Assembly: GCF_900110435.1 (NCBI RefSeq)
Contig: NZ_FODT01000002.1
Span: 1-64,000 of the forward strand
Direction of reading: 5' to 3'
From: Rhodopseudomonas pseudopalustris
GTDB taxonomy: Bacteria > Pseudomonadota > Alphaproteobacteria > Rhizobiales > Xanthobacteraceae
DNA length: 64,000 nt
Part shown: piece after piece, positions 1-7,821 of the stretch
How the letters are laid out: every line of letters begins with the position of its first letter
Numbering within the stretch: position 1 is the first letter of the stretch
Notes under the pieces: generated by a model
The model's input: the letters and a program-made list of their open reading frames with translations, nothing else
Databases searched by the model: none
What the model was told of the DNA's origin: nothing
Position numbers and translations under genes: made by a program

Positions 1-292
1 TGACCGTGGTGACTACGCTCGTGTGCTTTTTTACTATGCACACGAGGCCGCGGACGCGTCGTGCGTCCGGCGTTCCGCACGCCCTCTTCTTCGAGAGGGC
101 GGAACGTTCCTCGCAAAGCCCGGGCGCAGATGCGTCGCGGAAACGCGATCCCATGTCTGCAATCATTTGGCTGTTTGAAATTTGAAGATCGTTTGCGTGC
201 CAGCCTATCCGCACACGCAGCGCCATCCTACGCGAGGGCGTAGCAGCCGCAGTCGTCATCCTCGGTTCGGAATGACCGAACTCTCCGTCCGT
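1..292. other. Non-coding stretch with one stem-loop
   Basis: No convincing gene is seen here. At 71-106 there is a stem-loop: CGTTCC/GGAACG and GCCCTCT/AGAGGGC pair around a TCTTCG loop, with a four-base bulge on the left arm. A shorter inverted repeat, CGTGTGC/GCACACG, lies at 20-44. Both fall downstream of the RND pump gene, which reads leftward, so either may act in transcript ending or stability. Neither is followed by a clear T-run. Confidence 0.4.
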
Positions 293-3200
293 CTATTTGC
301 TCCGCCAGAACGAGAAGCCCTTCTCCGGCGCCGGGCTCGACGGCGTCGCGGTTGCGGGCGCGGCAGTGGGCGTTGCTGCCGGCGGGCGTGGCTTCGGGTC
401 GCCGTCGTCGTCGTGATGATGGCTGAGCAGGCGTTTGCCGAGGCTCCAGGACACCCGGCCGACATCGTCCATCATCATGAACATCGCCGGCACGAAGATC
501 AGCGACAGCACCGTCGAGAAGATCAGGCCGCCGATCACGGCGAGCGCCATCGGCGAGCGGAATTCGCCGCCGGCGCCGAACGCCAGCGCGCTCGGGATCA
601 TGCCGGCGACCATCGCGATGGTCGTCATCACGATCGGCCGGGCGCGCTTCTGGCCGGCGTCGATCATCGCCTCTTCGCGATTCTTGCCGTCGCGGATCGA
701 CTCCAGAGCGAACTCGACCAGCATGATCGCATTCTTGGTGACGATGCCCATCAGCATCAGGATGCCGATCCACACCGGCGTGGTGAGCTGCTTGCCGGTG
801 ATCAGCAGTGCGCCGATCGCGCCGCCGATCGACAGCGGCAGCGAGAACAGGATGGTGATCGGTTGCAGGAAGGTGCCGAACAGCAGCACCAGCACCGCAT
901 AGACCATCATCAGCCCGGCGCTGATCGCGGTGGCGAAGCCGTCCGAAAGTTCGTTCAGGCTTTCCGCGTCGCCGGACGGGCTGACCCGGACCCCCTTCGG
1001 CAGCGACTTCATCACCGGCAGATCGTTGATGCGCTTCTGGGCGTCGCCGAGCGCGGCATTGCCGACGAGGTCCGCGGCCACCGTCGCCTGGCGCTCGCGG
1101 TCGTAGCGATTGATGCTGGTCGGTCCCTGGTCGAACTTGACGTCGGCGACCACCGACAGCGGCACCGAGCCTCGGCCGCCATAGATTGGCACCTGGAGCT
1201 GTTCGAGCACGCTGAGATCGCCGCGAGCGCCGTCCTCGAGCTGGACCCGGATCGGCACCAGCCGATCACCGGCGTCGAATTTGGCGAGCGCCGGGCCGAC
1301 GTCGCCGATGGTGGCGACGCGGATCGTCTCCGACAGGCTTTCGGTCGAGACGCCGAGCCGGGCGGCGAGATCGGCGCGCGGCAGGATTCGCAGTTCGGGG
1401 CGATCGAGCGAAGTCTCCGAGATCACGTTGGAGAGGATCGGGATGCGCTTCATCTGCGCCGCCAGTTCCTGGGCGACGTTGTTGACGATGTTGCTGTCGG
1501 CGCCGGTCACCACCAGCGAGATCGCGCGCAGGCCGTTCTCGTCGAGGAACCAGTAGCGGATGTCGGGGACCTGATCGAGATCCTTGCTGATCGCGAGTTC
1601 GAGTTCGCGCTGGGTGATCTTGCGATCGCCCTTCGACGTGTAGTTGATGATCAGCGAGGCGCGGCGCACCTCGTGGATGCCCGGCGGCACCCGGCCGCCA
1701 TCGACGAACACGCTGCGGACTTCAGGCCGCTTGCGCAGCATCGTCACGACGGTTTCGGTGATCTTCTCGGTGGTCCCGATCTGGGTGCCGGGCGGCAGCT
1801 CCATCGCCATCACCGAACGCGAGGTGTCCTGCGCCGGCAGGAAGCCCTGCGGCAGCAGCACGATGCTCCAGATCGACGCCGCGAACACCCCGAGCCCGAT
1901 CAGCACCGTGAGATAATAGTGCTTCACGGACCACGTCACCATCCGGGTGTAGCCCCGCAGGATTCGGCCCGGCGGCTTCTCCTCATGCGGGACGTGCTTG
2001 AGGAAATAGGCGGCGAGCACAGGCGTGACGAAGCGCGCCGCCAGCAGCGAGAAGAACACCTGCACCGAGACGGTGATGCCGAACTGCTTGAAGAATTGCC
2101 CGGCGATGCCGGACATGAAGCTGGCCGGCGCGAAGATCGCGATGATGGTGAGGCTGATCGCGATCACCGCGAGGCCGATCTCGTCGGCGGCTTCGATCGC
2201 CGCCTGGTAGGGCGATTTGCCCATCCGCATGTGGCGGACGATGTTCTCGATCTCGACGATGGCGTCGTCGACGAGGATACCCGTCGACAGCGTGATGGCG
2301 AGGAAGCTGACCAGGTTCAGCGAGAAGCCCAGCATGTCCATCGCCCAGAACGCCGGGAAGATCGACAGCGGCAGCGAGATCGCGGCGATGACGGTGGCGC
2401 GGATGTCGCGCAGGAACAGGAACACCACGATCACCGCGAGGATCGCGCCCTCGAACAGCGTCGAGATCGCGGCCTCATAATTGCCCTTGGTGTAATCGAC
2501 CGAGGTGTCGATCAGCTTGAGGTCGACATCCGGATGCGCCGCCTTCAGCGCGTCGATCCGCTTCTGCACTGCGCTCGCGACCACGACGTCGCTGGCGCCC
2601 TTGGAGCGCTTGATGCCGAGCGCGACCACCGGCTCGCCATTGACGCGGGCGAAGGTGCGGCGGTCGGCGATGGTGTCGGTGACGGTGCCGAGGTCGTCGA
2701 GTCGGATTTCGCCGCCCGACGACAGGCTGATCATGGTGCCGGCGAGATCGTTCAACGTCTTGGCGCCGGCCAGCGTGCGGATCGCCTGGTCGTTCTTGCC
2801 GATCTCGGCGCGGCCGCCGGCGAGGTCGACATTGGTGCCGCGCAGCCGCCGCGACACGTCGAGCGCGGTGAGGCCCGCGGCCTTGAGCCGGTCGGGATCG
2901 AGCGACACCAGAATTTCGCGCTCGACGCCGCCGATGCGCTCGACCTGCGCCACCCCGCGCACGCCCTGCAGCGCGCGCTTGACCACGTCGTCGACGAACC
3001 AGGAGAGCTGCTCGGGCGTCTTGCCCGGCGAGATCGCGGCGTAGGTGACGATCGGCAGCCCGATCACGTCGACGCGCTGGATCAGCGGTTCGGTGACGTT
3101 CTGCGGCAGGTTGCTGCGGACCCGGGTGATGGCGTCCTTGACGTCGTTCAGCGCGCGGTCGGTATTGGTTTCGAGCGCGAATTGAATCGTGGTGACCGAG

Positions 3201-3469
3201 AGGCCGTCGGTGACCGACGAGGCGATGTGCCGGACGCCCTCGACGCCGGACACGCCGTCCTCGATCGTTTTGGTGACCTGTGCTTCCAGCTCGGCCGGCG
3301 CGGCGCCGAACTGCGCCACCGCGACCGAGATCACCGGAATGTCGGCGCTCGGCAGCCGCGTGACCGCGAGCTTGGTGAAGCTGATCCAGCCCAGCGCGAG
3401 CAGGATGATCGAAAACACGATCGAGGGCAGCGGATGCCGGATCGACCAGGAGGAGACGTTGAGGCCCAT
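293..3469 (-). CDS. RND efflux transporter, inner-membrane permease (AcrB/HAE1 type)
   Basis: A 1058-residue proton-driven efflux pump subunit, the usual length for the AcrB/MexB family. The first membrane segment is at about residues 12-30 (PSIVFSIILLALGW). A large periplasmic porter region follows, then clustered membrane segments around 340-540 with the family motif GILVDDAIVEIENI, and the repeat set near 860-1010 (GIVTKNAIMLVEFA). It should form a trimer in the inner membrane with the adaptor encoded just upstream, whose stop codon overlaps this start by one base (TAATG). No TolC-type outer-membrane channel is encoded nearby, so the pump probably borrows one. The cytoplasmic tail is Pro/Ala-rich with a His-Asp-rich run. 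The substrate cannot be told from sequence. Confidence 0.95.
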   Translation of the reverse strand: MGLNVSSWSIRHPLPSIVFSIILLALGWISFTKLAVTRLPSADIPVISVAVAQFGAAPAELEAQVTKTIEDGVSGVEGVRHIASSVTDGLSVTTIQFALETNTDRALNDVKDAITRVRSNLPQNVTEPLIQRVDVIGLPIVTYAAISPGKTPEQLSWFVDDVVKRALQGVRGVAQVERIGGVEREILVSLDPDRLKAAGLTALDVSRRLRGTNVDLAGGRAEIGKNDQAIRTLAGAKTLNDLAGTMISLSSGGEIRLDDLGTVTDTIADRRTFARVNGEPVVALGIKRSKGASDVVVASAVQKRIDALKAAHPDVDLKLIDTSVDYTKGNYEAAISTLFEGAILAVIVVFLFLRDIRATVIAAISLPLSIFPAFWAMDMLGFSLNLVSFLAITLSTGILVDDAIVEIENIVRHMRMGKSPYQAAIEAADEIGLAVIAISLTIIAIFAPASFMSGIAGQFFKQFGITVSVQVFFSLLAARFVTPVLAAYFLKHVPHEEKPPGRILRGYTRMVTWSVKHYYLTVLIGLGVFAASIWSIVLLPQGFLPAQDTSRSVMAMELPPGTQIGTTEKITETVVTMLRKRPEVRSVFVDGGRVPPGIHEVRRASLIINYTSKGDRKITQRELELAISKDLDQVPDIRYWFLDENGLRAISLVVTGADSNIVNNVAQELAAQMKRIPILSNVISETSLDRPELRILPRADLAARLGVSTESLSETIRVATIGDVGPALAKFDAGDRLVPIRVQLEDGARGDLSVLEQLQVPIYGGRGSVPLSVVADVKFDQGPTSINRYDRERQATVAADLVGNAALGDAQKRINDLPVMKSLPKGVRVSPSGDAESLNELSDGFATAISAGLMMVYAVLVLLFGTFLQPITILFSLPLSIGGAIGALLITGKQLTTPVWIGILMLMGIVTKNAIMLVEFALESIRDGKNREEAMIDAGQKRARPIVMTTIAMVAGMIPSALAFGAGGEFRSPMALAVIGGLIFSTVLSLIFVPAMFMMMDDVGRVSWSLGKRLLSHHHDDDGDPKPRPPAATPTAAPATATPSSPAPEKGFSFWRSK

Positions 3470-4422
3470 TAGCGTACTCGCGATCGGTCGAATTCGTCCT
3501 GGAAGATCGGCTTGATCAGGTCGCCGTCGTGCAACGAGGTGCCGGCATCGGCGACGACAACCTCGCCCTCGCGCACGCCCTCGAGGATCTCGATGCTGCT
3601 ATCGGACACCAGACCGACCTTGACCTTGCGGGTCTCGACGGTGTTGCCCTTCACGACTTGCACCTTGAGGTGATCGATCGCCTGCCGCGGGATCGCCACG
3701 CCGCAGCTCCGCCGCGCATCGATCGTCGCCCGGACGAACATGCCGACCTTGAGCGAAGGCGAATTGGTGACCGACAGCCGGACCTTGCCGAGCTGGGTTT
3801 TGCGGTCGATCTGCGGCGCCATCAACCGCACCTTGCCGGCCAGATCCGAACCGTCGTCCCGGCCGATGCGCGCCGGGGCGCCGGGCGCGACCTTGAGCGC
3901 GTGGATGCTCGGCACCTCGGCTTCGATCTCGAGTTCGTTGTTGACGGCGATCCGCGCTACCGGACCCGCCAGCGGCGAAGCCGGCGCGCCGGCGATGGTG
4001 CGCAGTTCGGTGATCAGTCCCGCGGCCGGCGCGCGCAGCGATTTCGGCCCGGTCGCGCCGATGATGCGCACCAGCTCCTGGTTGTCGGTGACGACATCGC
4101 CCTCGCGCACCAGCACATCGGTCACCTTGCCGTCGCTGTCGGCGATCACCACCGCTTCCTTGCGCGGAACCACGAAGCCGGTGATCCGCACCATGTCTGA
4201 GAAGCAGGCGTTGGTCGCCTTGGCGACGGTGACCTGCACGCCGGACGGTGCAGGCTCGGCTTTTTCGGCGGCGACAAGGGAGTCGGCGAACCCAACGATC
4301 GCCAAGCCAAAAGCTGCGCCATTGAGGGCCGCAATCCGAACGCGCGCCAAGCGCGTTCTGGCCGAAACGATGGTGGTCGTGACGCGGGACAGGGCGGTTA
4401 GCTCGATCCACACCTTGGTCAT
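3469..4422 (-). CDS. RND efflux periplasmic adaptor (membrane fusion protein)
   Basis: A 317-residue adaptor that bridges the RND permease and an outer-membrane channel. After an N-terminal membrane anchor (ALNGAAFGLAIVGFADSLVAA, about residues 33-53) comes a biotinyl-lipoyl-like half-motif (DSDGKVTDVLVREGDVV), an unusually short hairpin region, a beta-barrel segment (LKVGMFVRATID) and a membrane-proximal domain near the C-terminus (GVREGEVVVADAGTSLHDGDLIKP). At about 320 residues it is shorter than AcrA-like adaptors (about 380), consistent with the missing long coiled-coil hairpin. I chose the ATG at 4422; a TTG four codons upstream is also open. It forms a two-gene operon with the permease. 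Confidence 0.9.
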   Translation of the reverse strand: MTKVWIELTALSRVTTTIVSARTRLARVRIAALNGAAFGLAIVGFADSLVAAEKAEPAPSGVQVTVAKATNACFSDMVRITGFVVPRKEAVVIADSDGKVTDVLVREGDVVTDNQELVRIIGATGPKSLRAPAAGLITELRTIAGAPASPLAGPVARIAVNNELEIEAEVPSIHALKVAPGAPARIGRDDGSDLAGKVRLMAPQIDRKTQLGKVRLSVTNSPSLKVGMFVRATIDARRSCGVAIPRQAIDHLKVQVVKGNTVETRKVKVGLVSDSSIEILEGVREGEVVVADAGTSLHDGDLIKPIFQDEFDRSRVR

Positions 4423-4573
4423 GAGCGTACTCAATCAGGTCTCGATTCGGATGTTCGCTTCACCAGTTCGGTTGTTCAGCGAATTCGAATCAACGAACAC
4501 TGAAAACAAAACCTTCGGTGCGCTGCCGCGTGCGGCAATCTACACACGGTGATGAATTGGCAAAAGAGCAAAA

Positions 4574-4596
4574 GCGCCCCGCGAATGGCGGAGCGC
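4574..4596 (-). terminator. Rho-independent terminator after the OmpA gene
   Basis: Read on the minus strand, GCGCTCCGC and GCGGGGCGC pair (one G-U) around CATTC and are followed at once by TTTTGCTCTTTT. It sits about 45 bases past the stop of the OmpA-family gene and separates the OmpA/caspase cluster from the RND operon. Confidence 0.8.
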
Positions 4597-4638
4597 CGAA
4601 ATGCTGATACGCGTGGGCGCCGAACAATTTCTTCGGTA

Positions 4639-5277
4639 TCACTTGGAGGCGGTGGTCTGGCTGGTCATGTTGACCACCTGCACGCGCCGGTTGGACGGAT
4701 CGGCGGGACGCACCGCATCCTTCGGCTTGTTCTCACCATAGCCGACGGTAACGAGATCACTGCCGGCGATCCCATATTTTTCGACGAGTACACGTTTGAT
4801 CGTGTCAGCGCGGCGTTCGGACAGATCCTGATTATATGCGTCGCCGCCAATGCTGTCGGTGTGGCCCGCAACCACAAAGGTCGATCCCTTGAGGTCCGGA
4901 TTGGACAGCGCCTTGCCGAGCGCGTCGACCGCCGGCTCGGCCTTGCGGCTGATATTTGCGGAATTGTAGTCGAAGGTGATCTCGAGATCGATGTTCGGCT
5001 TGTCCTTCGCCAGTGTTGCGATCTGCTCACGCTCGCCTGACGACAGCGACCGGGTGGTGCGGTTGCGCAACGTGTCGACGAATTGCCGCTCGGCGGGATC
5101 GGCCGCCGGTCGCGACGCGGAGAGGCTGCGGGTCAGCGGTTTCTTCGGCGCCAACGCCCGGAGGATCTGATCCTCGGTCGCATCGTCGGCGGCCAGCGCC
5201 ATGCCGGTCCCGAAAGACAATGCTGCGCTGATACCGACGATGGCGCGGATGAAGTTGAGGCTGGATGTGTTCGACAT
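4639..5277 (-). CDS. OmpA-family outer-membrane/peptidoglycan-binding protein
   Basis: A 212-residue exported protein. The start at 5277 gives a clear signal peptide (FIRAIVGISAALSFGTGMALAAD) with a G-rich ribosome site upstream; an in-frame extension upstream has no signal character. The C-terminal OmpA domain (about residues 95-205) carries the peptidoglycan-binding signatures GHTDSIGG, YNQDLSERRA and NRRVQVVN. There is no N-terminal beta-barrel, so the protein is probably periplasmic and tethered to peptidoglycan. It is a clear paralogue of the frameshifted OmpA gene at 10160-10799, and the two bracket the caspase-like genes. Confidence 0.9.
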   Translation of the reverse strand: MSNTSSLNFIRAIVGISAALSFGTGMALAADDATEDQILRALAPKKPLTRSLSASRPAADPAERQFVDTLRNRTTRSLSSGEREQIATLAKDKPNIDLEITFDYNSANISRKAEPAVDALGKALSNPDLKGSTFVVAGHTDSIGGDAYNQDLSERRADTIKRVLVEKYGIAGSDLVTVGYGENKPKDAVRPADPSNRRVQVVNMTSQTTASK

Positions 5278-5414
5278 TGTGATACCCCCCACGCCCTCGG
5301 GCGTTTGTGCAACAAGCAACAAGGTTGCGAAGTCTCCGAAAAGCCGTCTCGACTCATCGTCGCTTCGAGGGCGGCGGAGGTTCAATGCGGCGTCGAAGCG
5401 GTCGCGAAGCTGTA

Positions 5415-7001
5415 TCAGCGCACCCCGTAGCCAGCGAACTCCTTCACTATATTCGGGTCCAATCCCTTGGCGGTTGTGATGTCGATTTCCCCTTCGGACT
5501 TCATCCCGGAGCGCAGACGGGCGAGTCCCCGTCCGTACAGCGACGAAGTGAGCCGCGGATTGATCTTCAGCGCCGCGTCGAAATCCGCGATCGCATTCTT
5601 GTTCTGGCCGTTCTTGAGATTGAGCAGCCCCCGGCTGTCGAGCGCATCGACGAAATTGGGGCGCAAACGCAGTGCTTCATTGCAGTCCTTGAGCGCTGCG
5701 GTCAGTTCATTGACGATGGTGCGCACGAAGCAGCGATTGTTGTAGGCCTCGACATCCCTCGGGTTGAGCCGGATCGTGTCGTCAAAATCCTTGATCGCTG
5801 ACCAGTAGGCGCCCTTGCTGGCGTAGACCTGACCGCGCCGGTACAGCGCATTGGCGTCGGCCGGGTTTTCCTCGATCCGGTTACTCAGGCTCTGGACGGT
5901 CGGATCGTCCCGCAGCGACAGCTTCACCTTCTCGTTGTCCTGCCCGGCGTCACCGGAGACCGGTTCAGCTGTGATCGAGCCGAGTTCCTTGGCGAGCTCC
6001 TTCGGCACATCGATCGGCTTCGGAAGTTCGATCTGCTTGGCCAGTTCAGCGGGCTTGTCAGGTTCGGCGGCGGCCGTCGGAGCAGACTTGGTGACGGTGG
6101 CGGAAGGCTTCGCCACGGGCGGACTAACCGCCACGGCGGGCTTGGTATCGACCGGAGCAGGGTTGGCTTTCGCCGCCGGTTCCGGCGGCGTGCGATCGAC
6201 AACGGGATTTGCCTTGGAGGTATCGGCCGCAGCGGTCTTGGAACTGGGCACGAAGGAGAAGTCTTCCGCCAGCGACGACGAAATCCACGGCACCTGTTCG
6301 CTGCGCGACGCCCGCGTGACGCCGACCCGGGTGCGATTGAGTGCTTCCTCGGCCCCGAGGCCGGGAACGCGGATTTCCTTGAGCAGTTCGCTGACGAACA
6401 GGCTGTGGTCGCCGCCATTGTCACTGACCACCGAACTCAACGCGGCGGAGTACATCACCAGCGAGCCGCCGGGTGCGATGATCGGGGCGAGGCCCGCCGA
6501 GAAGCTACGAAACCGGCGCTCGAACGGATTGCGCCGCGAGGCGTCGATCAACGCGATCTTGACGGTTGCTCCGCGGCTGTTCAGTTCCCCGAGCACGGTC
6601 TCGAGGCTGATGCCGTCGCGGCGGACGTCCGGCTCGGTCCAGATCTGGGCATCGACCGGAATCATGTAGCTCTGCCGTCCGGACTGGATGCCGAAGCCGC
6701 TGAAGAACACCAACGCCACCGATCCCGGCTTGACACGATTGTACAGACGATCGAAGGCGCGCCGCATCGCGTCTCCGTTGAGATTCTCGCCGGCGTCGAC
6801 GTCGAAGCCGTCGCGCTTCAACTCGTCGGCCAGATCGCGCGCATCGTTCACCGGCTGAGTCAACGGCTTCTCGGCGTCGGGATATTTGGCGTTGCCGATC
6901 ACCAGCGCGACGCGCGCGCCGCGCGCATCATCGGCCTGCGATCGGGTTGCCGGCGCCATCAGCAAAGTGAGGAGTACGAACAACGCAATGCGGATATTCA
7001 T
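5415..7001 (-). CDS. Exported caspase-like (pseudo-peptidase) protein with TPR repeats
   Basis: A 528-residue protein starting at the ATG at 7001, which gives a signal peptide (RIALFVLLTLLMAPATRSQA). Residues about 28-260 have the peptidase C14/caspase fold: VALVIGNAKY, then FFSGFGIQ and LIDASRRNPF. In active relatives these last two read YAGHGI and LDACRDNPF, so here the catalytic His is Phe103 and the catalytic Cys is Ser155. The enzyme is therefore predicted to be proteolytically dead. A Pro/Ala/Lys-rich linker (about 265-370) leads to three or four TPR units (ANALYRRGQVYASKGAYWSA and following) at 395-520. It probably works as a periplasmic scaffold or regulator of the active paralogue encoded at 7822-9978. 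Confidence 0.88.
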   Translation of the reverse strand: MNIRIALFVLLTLLMAPATRSQADDARGARVALVIGNAKYPDAEKPLTQPVNDARDLADELKRDGFDVDAGENLNGDAMRRAFDRLYNRVKPGSVALVFFSGFGIQSGRQSYMIPVDAQIWTEPDVRRDGISLETVLGELNSRGATVKIALIDASRRNPFERRFRSFSAGLAPIIAPGGSLVMYSAALSSVVSDNGGDHSLFVSELLKEIRVPGLGAEEALNRTRVGVTRASRSEQVPWISSSLAEDFSFVPSSKTAAADTSKANPVVDRTPPEPAAKANPAPVDTKPAVAVSPPVAKPSATVTKSAPTAAAEPDKPAELAKQIELPKPIDVPKELAKELGSITAEPVSGDAGQDNEKVKLSLRDDPTVQSLSNRIEENPADANALYRRGQVYASKGAYWSAIKDFDDTIRLNPRDVEAYNNRCFVRTIVNELTAALKDCNEALRLRPNFVDALDSRGLLNLKNGQNKNAIADFDAALKINPRLTSSLYGRGLARLRSGMKSEGEIDITTAKGLDPNIVKEFAGYGVR

Positions 7002-7278
7002 TCGGCGCCAGTCCTGAGATGGGGCGCCGATCCAGACGGGGCCGGGACGGCGACCTGACTTCAATCAACGATCTTCATATTATCAAACCGCGCGGGTCGC
7101 CACTGTCAATCAGCCGCGACGTCGGCTTTCGTTGCCATGACGAGTGCGCCAGGGACGGCAGGCATCATGTAGTCGTCGCGATCGCGGATCGTGGAACACG
7201 AGCGCCTCGCGAGCCGTCGAATGATGCAGGCCAACCTTCATTCAAGGCGCTGACGCTGCCGGTGCGGAGATTCGGCGT

Positions 7279-7710
7279 TCAGTATCCGATGCCAAGCATC
7301 AGGACGAAGTCACGTCGGCACCAGCTGCCGCAGCGCGCATCGCCGCTGTCCACGCGGCGGACGTTTCGCGGGGCCGTGGCGACACTCGTGCGCTTGGCAG
7401 GCGCGGCCGACGCTTTCGCGGTCGAAGCCGAAGCGCCTGCGGTCCCAGCCGGTGTTGTGGCGCTTGGCGCCGAACTGGCTGATACCGGCTCGGACTTTGC
7501 GGGCGCGTCCCTGCTGCCGGTCGCCGTGTTGGCTGCTTCGGTGTTCGACGTGGCGACGCCCTGCGCCAGCGTGCCGAGGCTCACCGGAGCGGCGATCGTT
7601 TCGTTGCTCGCGACAGCGCCTTGCGTGGCGGAAACCTGCGTGACCGCGAGCGCCGCCACGAAGCCGGCCGCAGTGATGGTCCGTCGCGTCAGGTGTAGAG
7701 AATAGGCCAT
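7279..7710 (-). CDS. Small exported Ala/Thr-rich protein of unknown function
   Basis: A 143-residue protein I do not recognise. Support for the gene comes from a good ribosome site (GAGGTGATCG just before the ATG), a signal peptide (TITAAGFVAALAVTQVSA) and its place between two caspase-like genes on the same strand. The mature part is low-complexity Ala/Ser/Thr/Pro-rich, then basic, and ends in RCGSWCRRDFVLMLGIGY. The final LGIGY resembles the IGVGF end of the neighbouring caspase-like protein. The two cysteines near the C-terminus could form a disulfide in the periplasm. A shifted frame over the same bases is also open but lacks a signal peptide and ribosome site. Confidence 0.6.
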   Translation of the reverse strand: MAYSLHLTRRTITAAGFVAALAVTQVSATQGAVASNETIAAPVSLGTLAQGVATSNTEAANTATGSRDAPAKSEPVSASSAPSATTPAGTAGASASTAKASAAPAKRTSVATAPRNVRRVDSGDARCGSWCRRDFVLMLGIGY

Positions 7711-7821
7711 CGATCACCTCGTCATCTGTTCCCGGCGACACACGCCGCGATCGGCCGCCACAACGGCGGCCTTGAGTATCATCATTCGTCCGGCGTCGCG
7801 CCGGATGATCGCGATCGGCGC

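Noticed and set aside
182-3472. A 1096-codon open frame on the plus strand opposite the RND pump
   Set aside because: It is the His/Asp/Arg-rich shadow of the real minus-strand gene, a common artefact in high-GC DNA; it has no domain or ribosome site.
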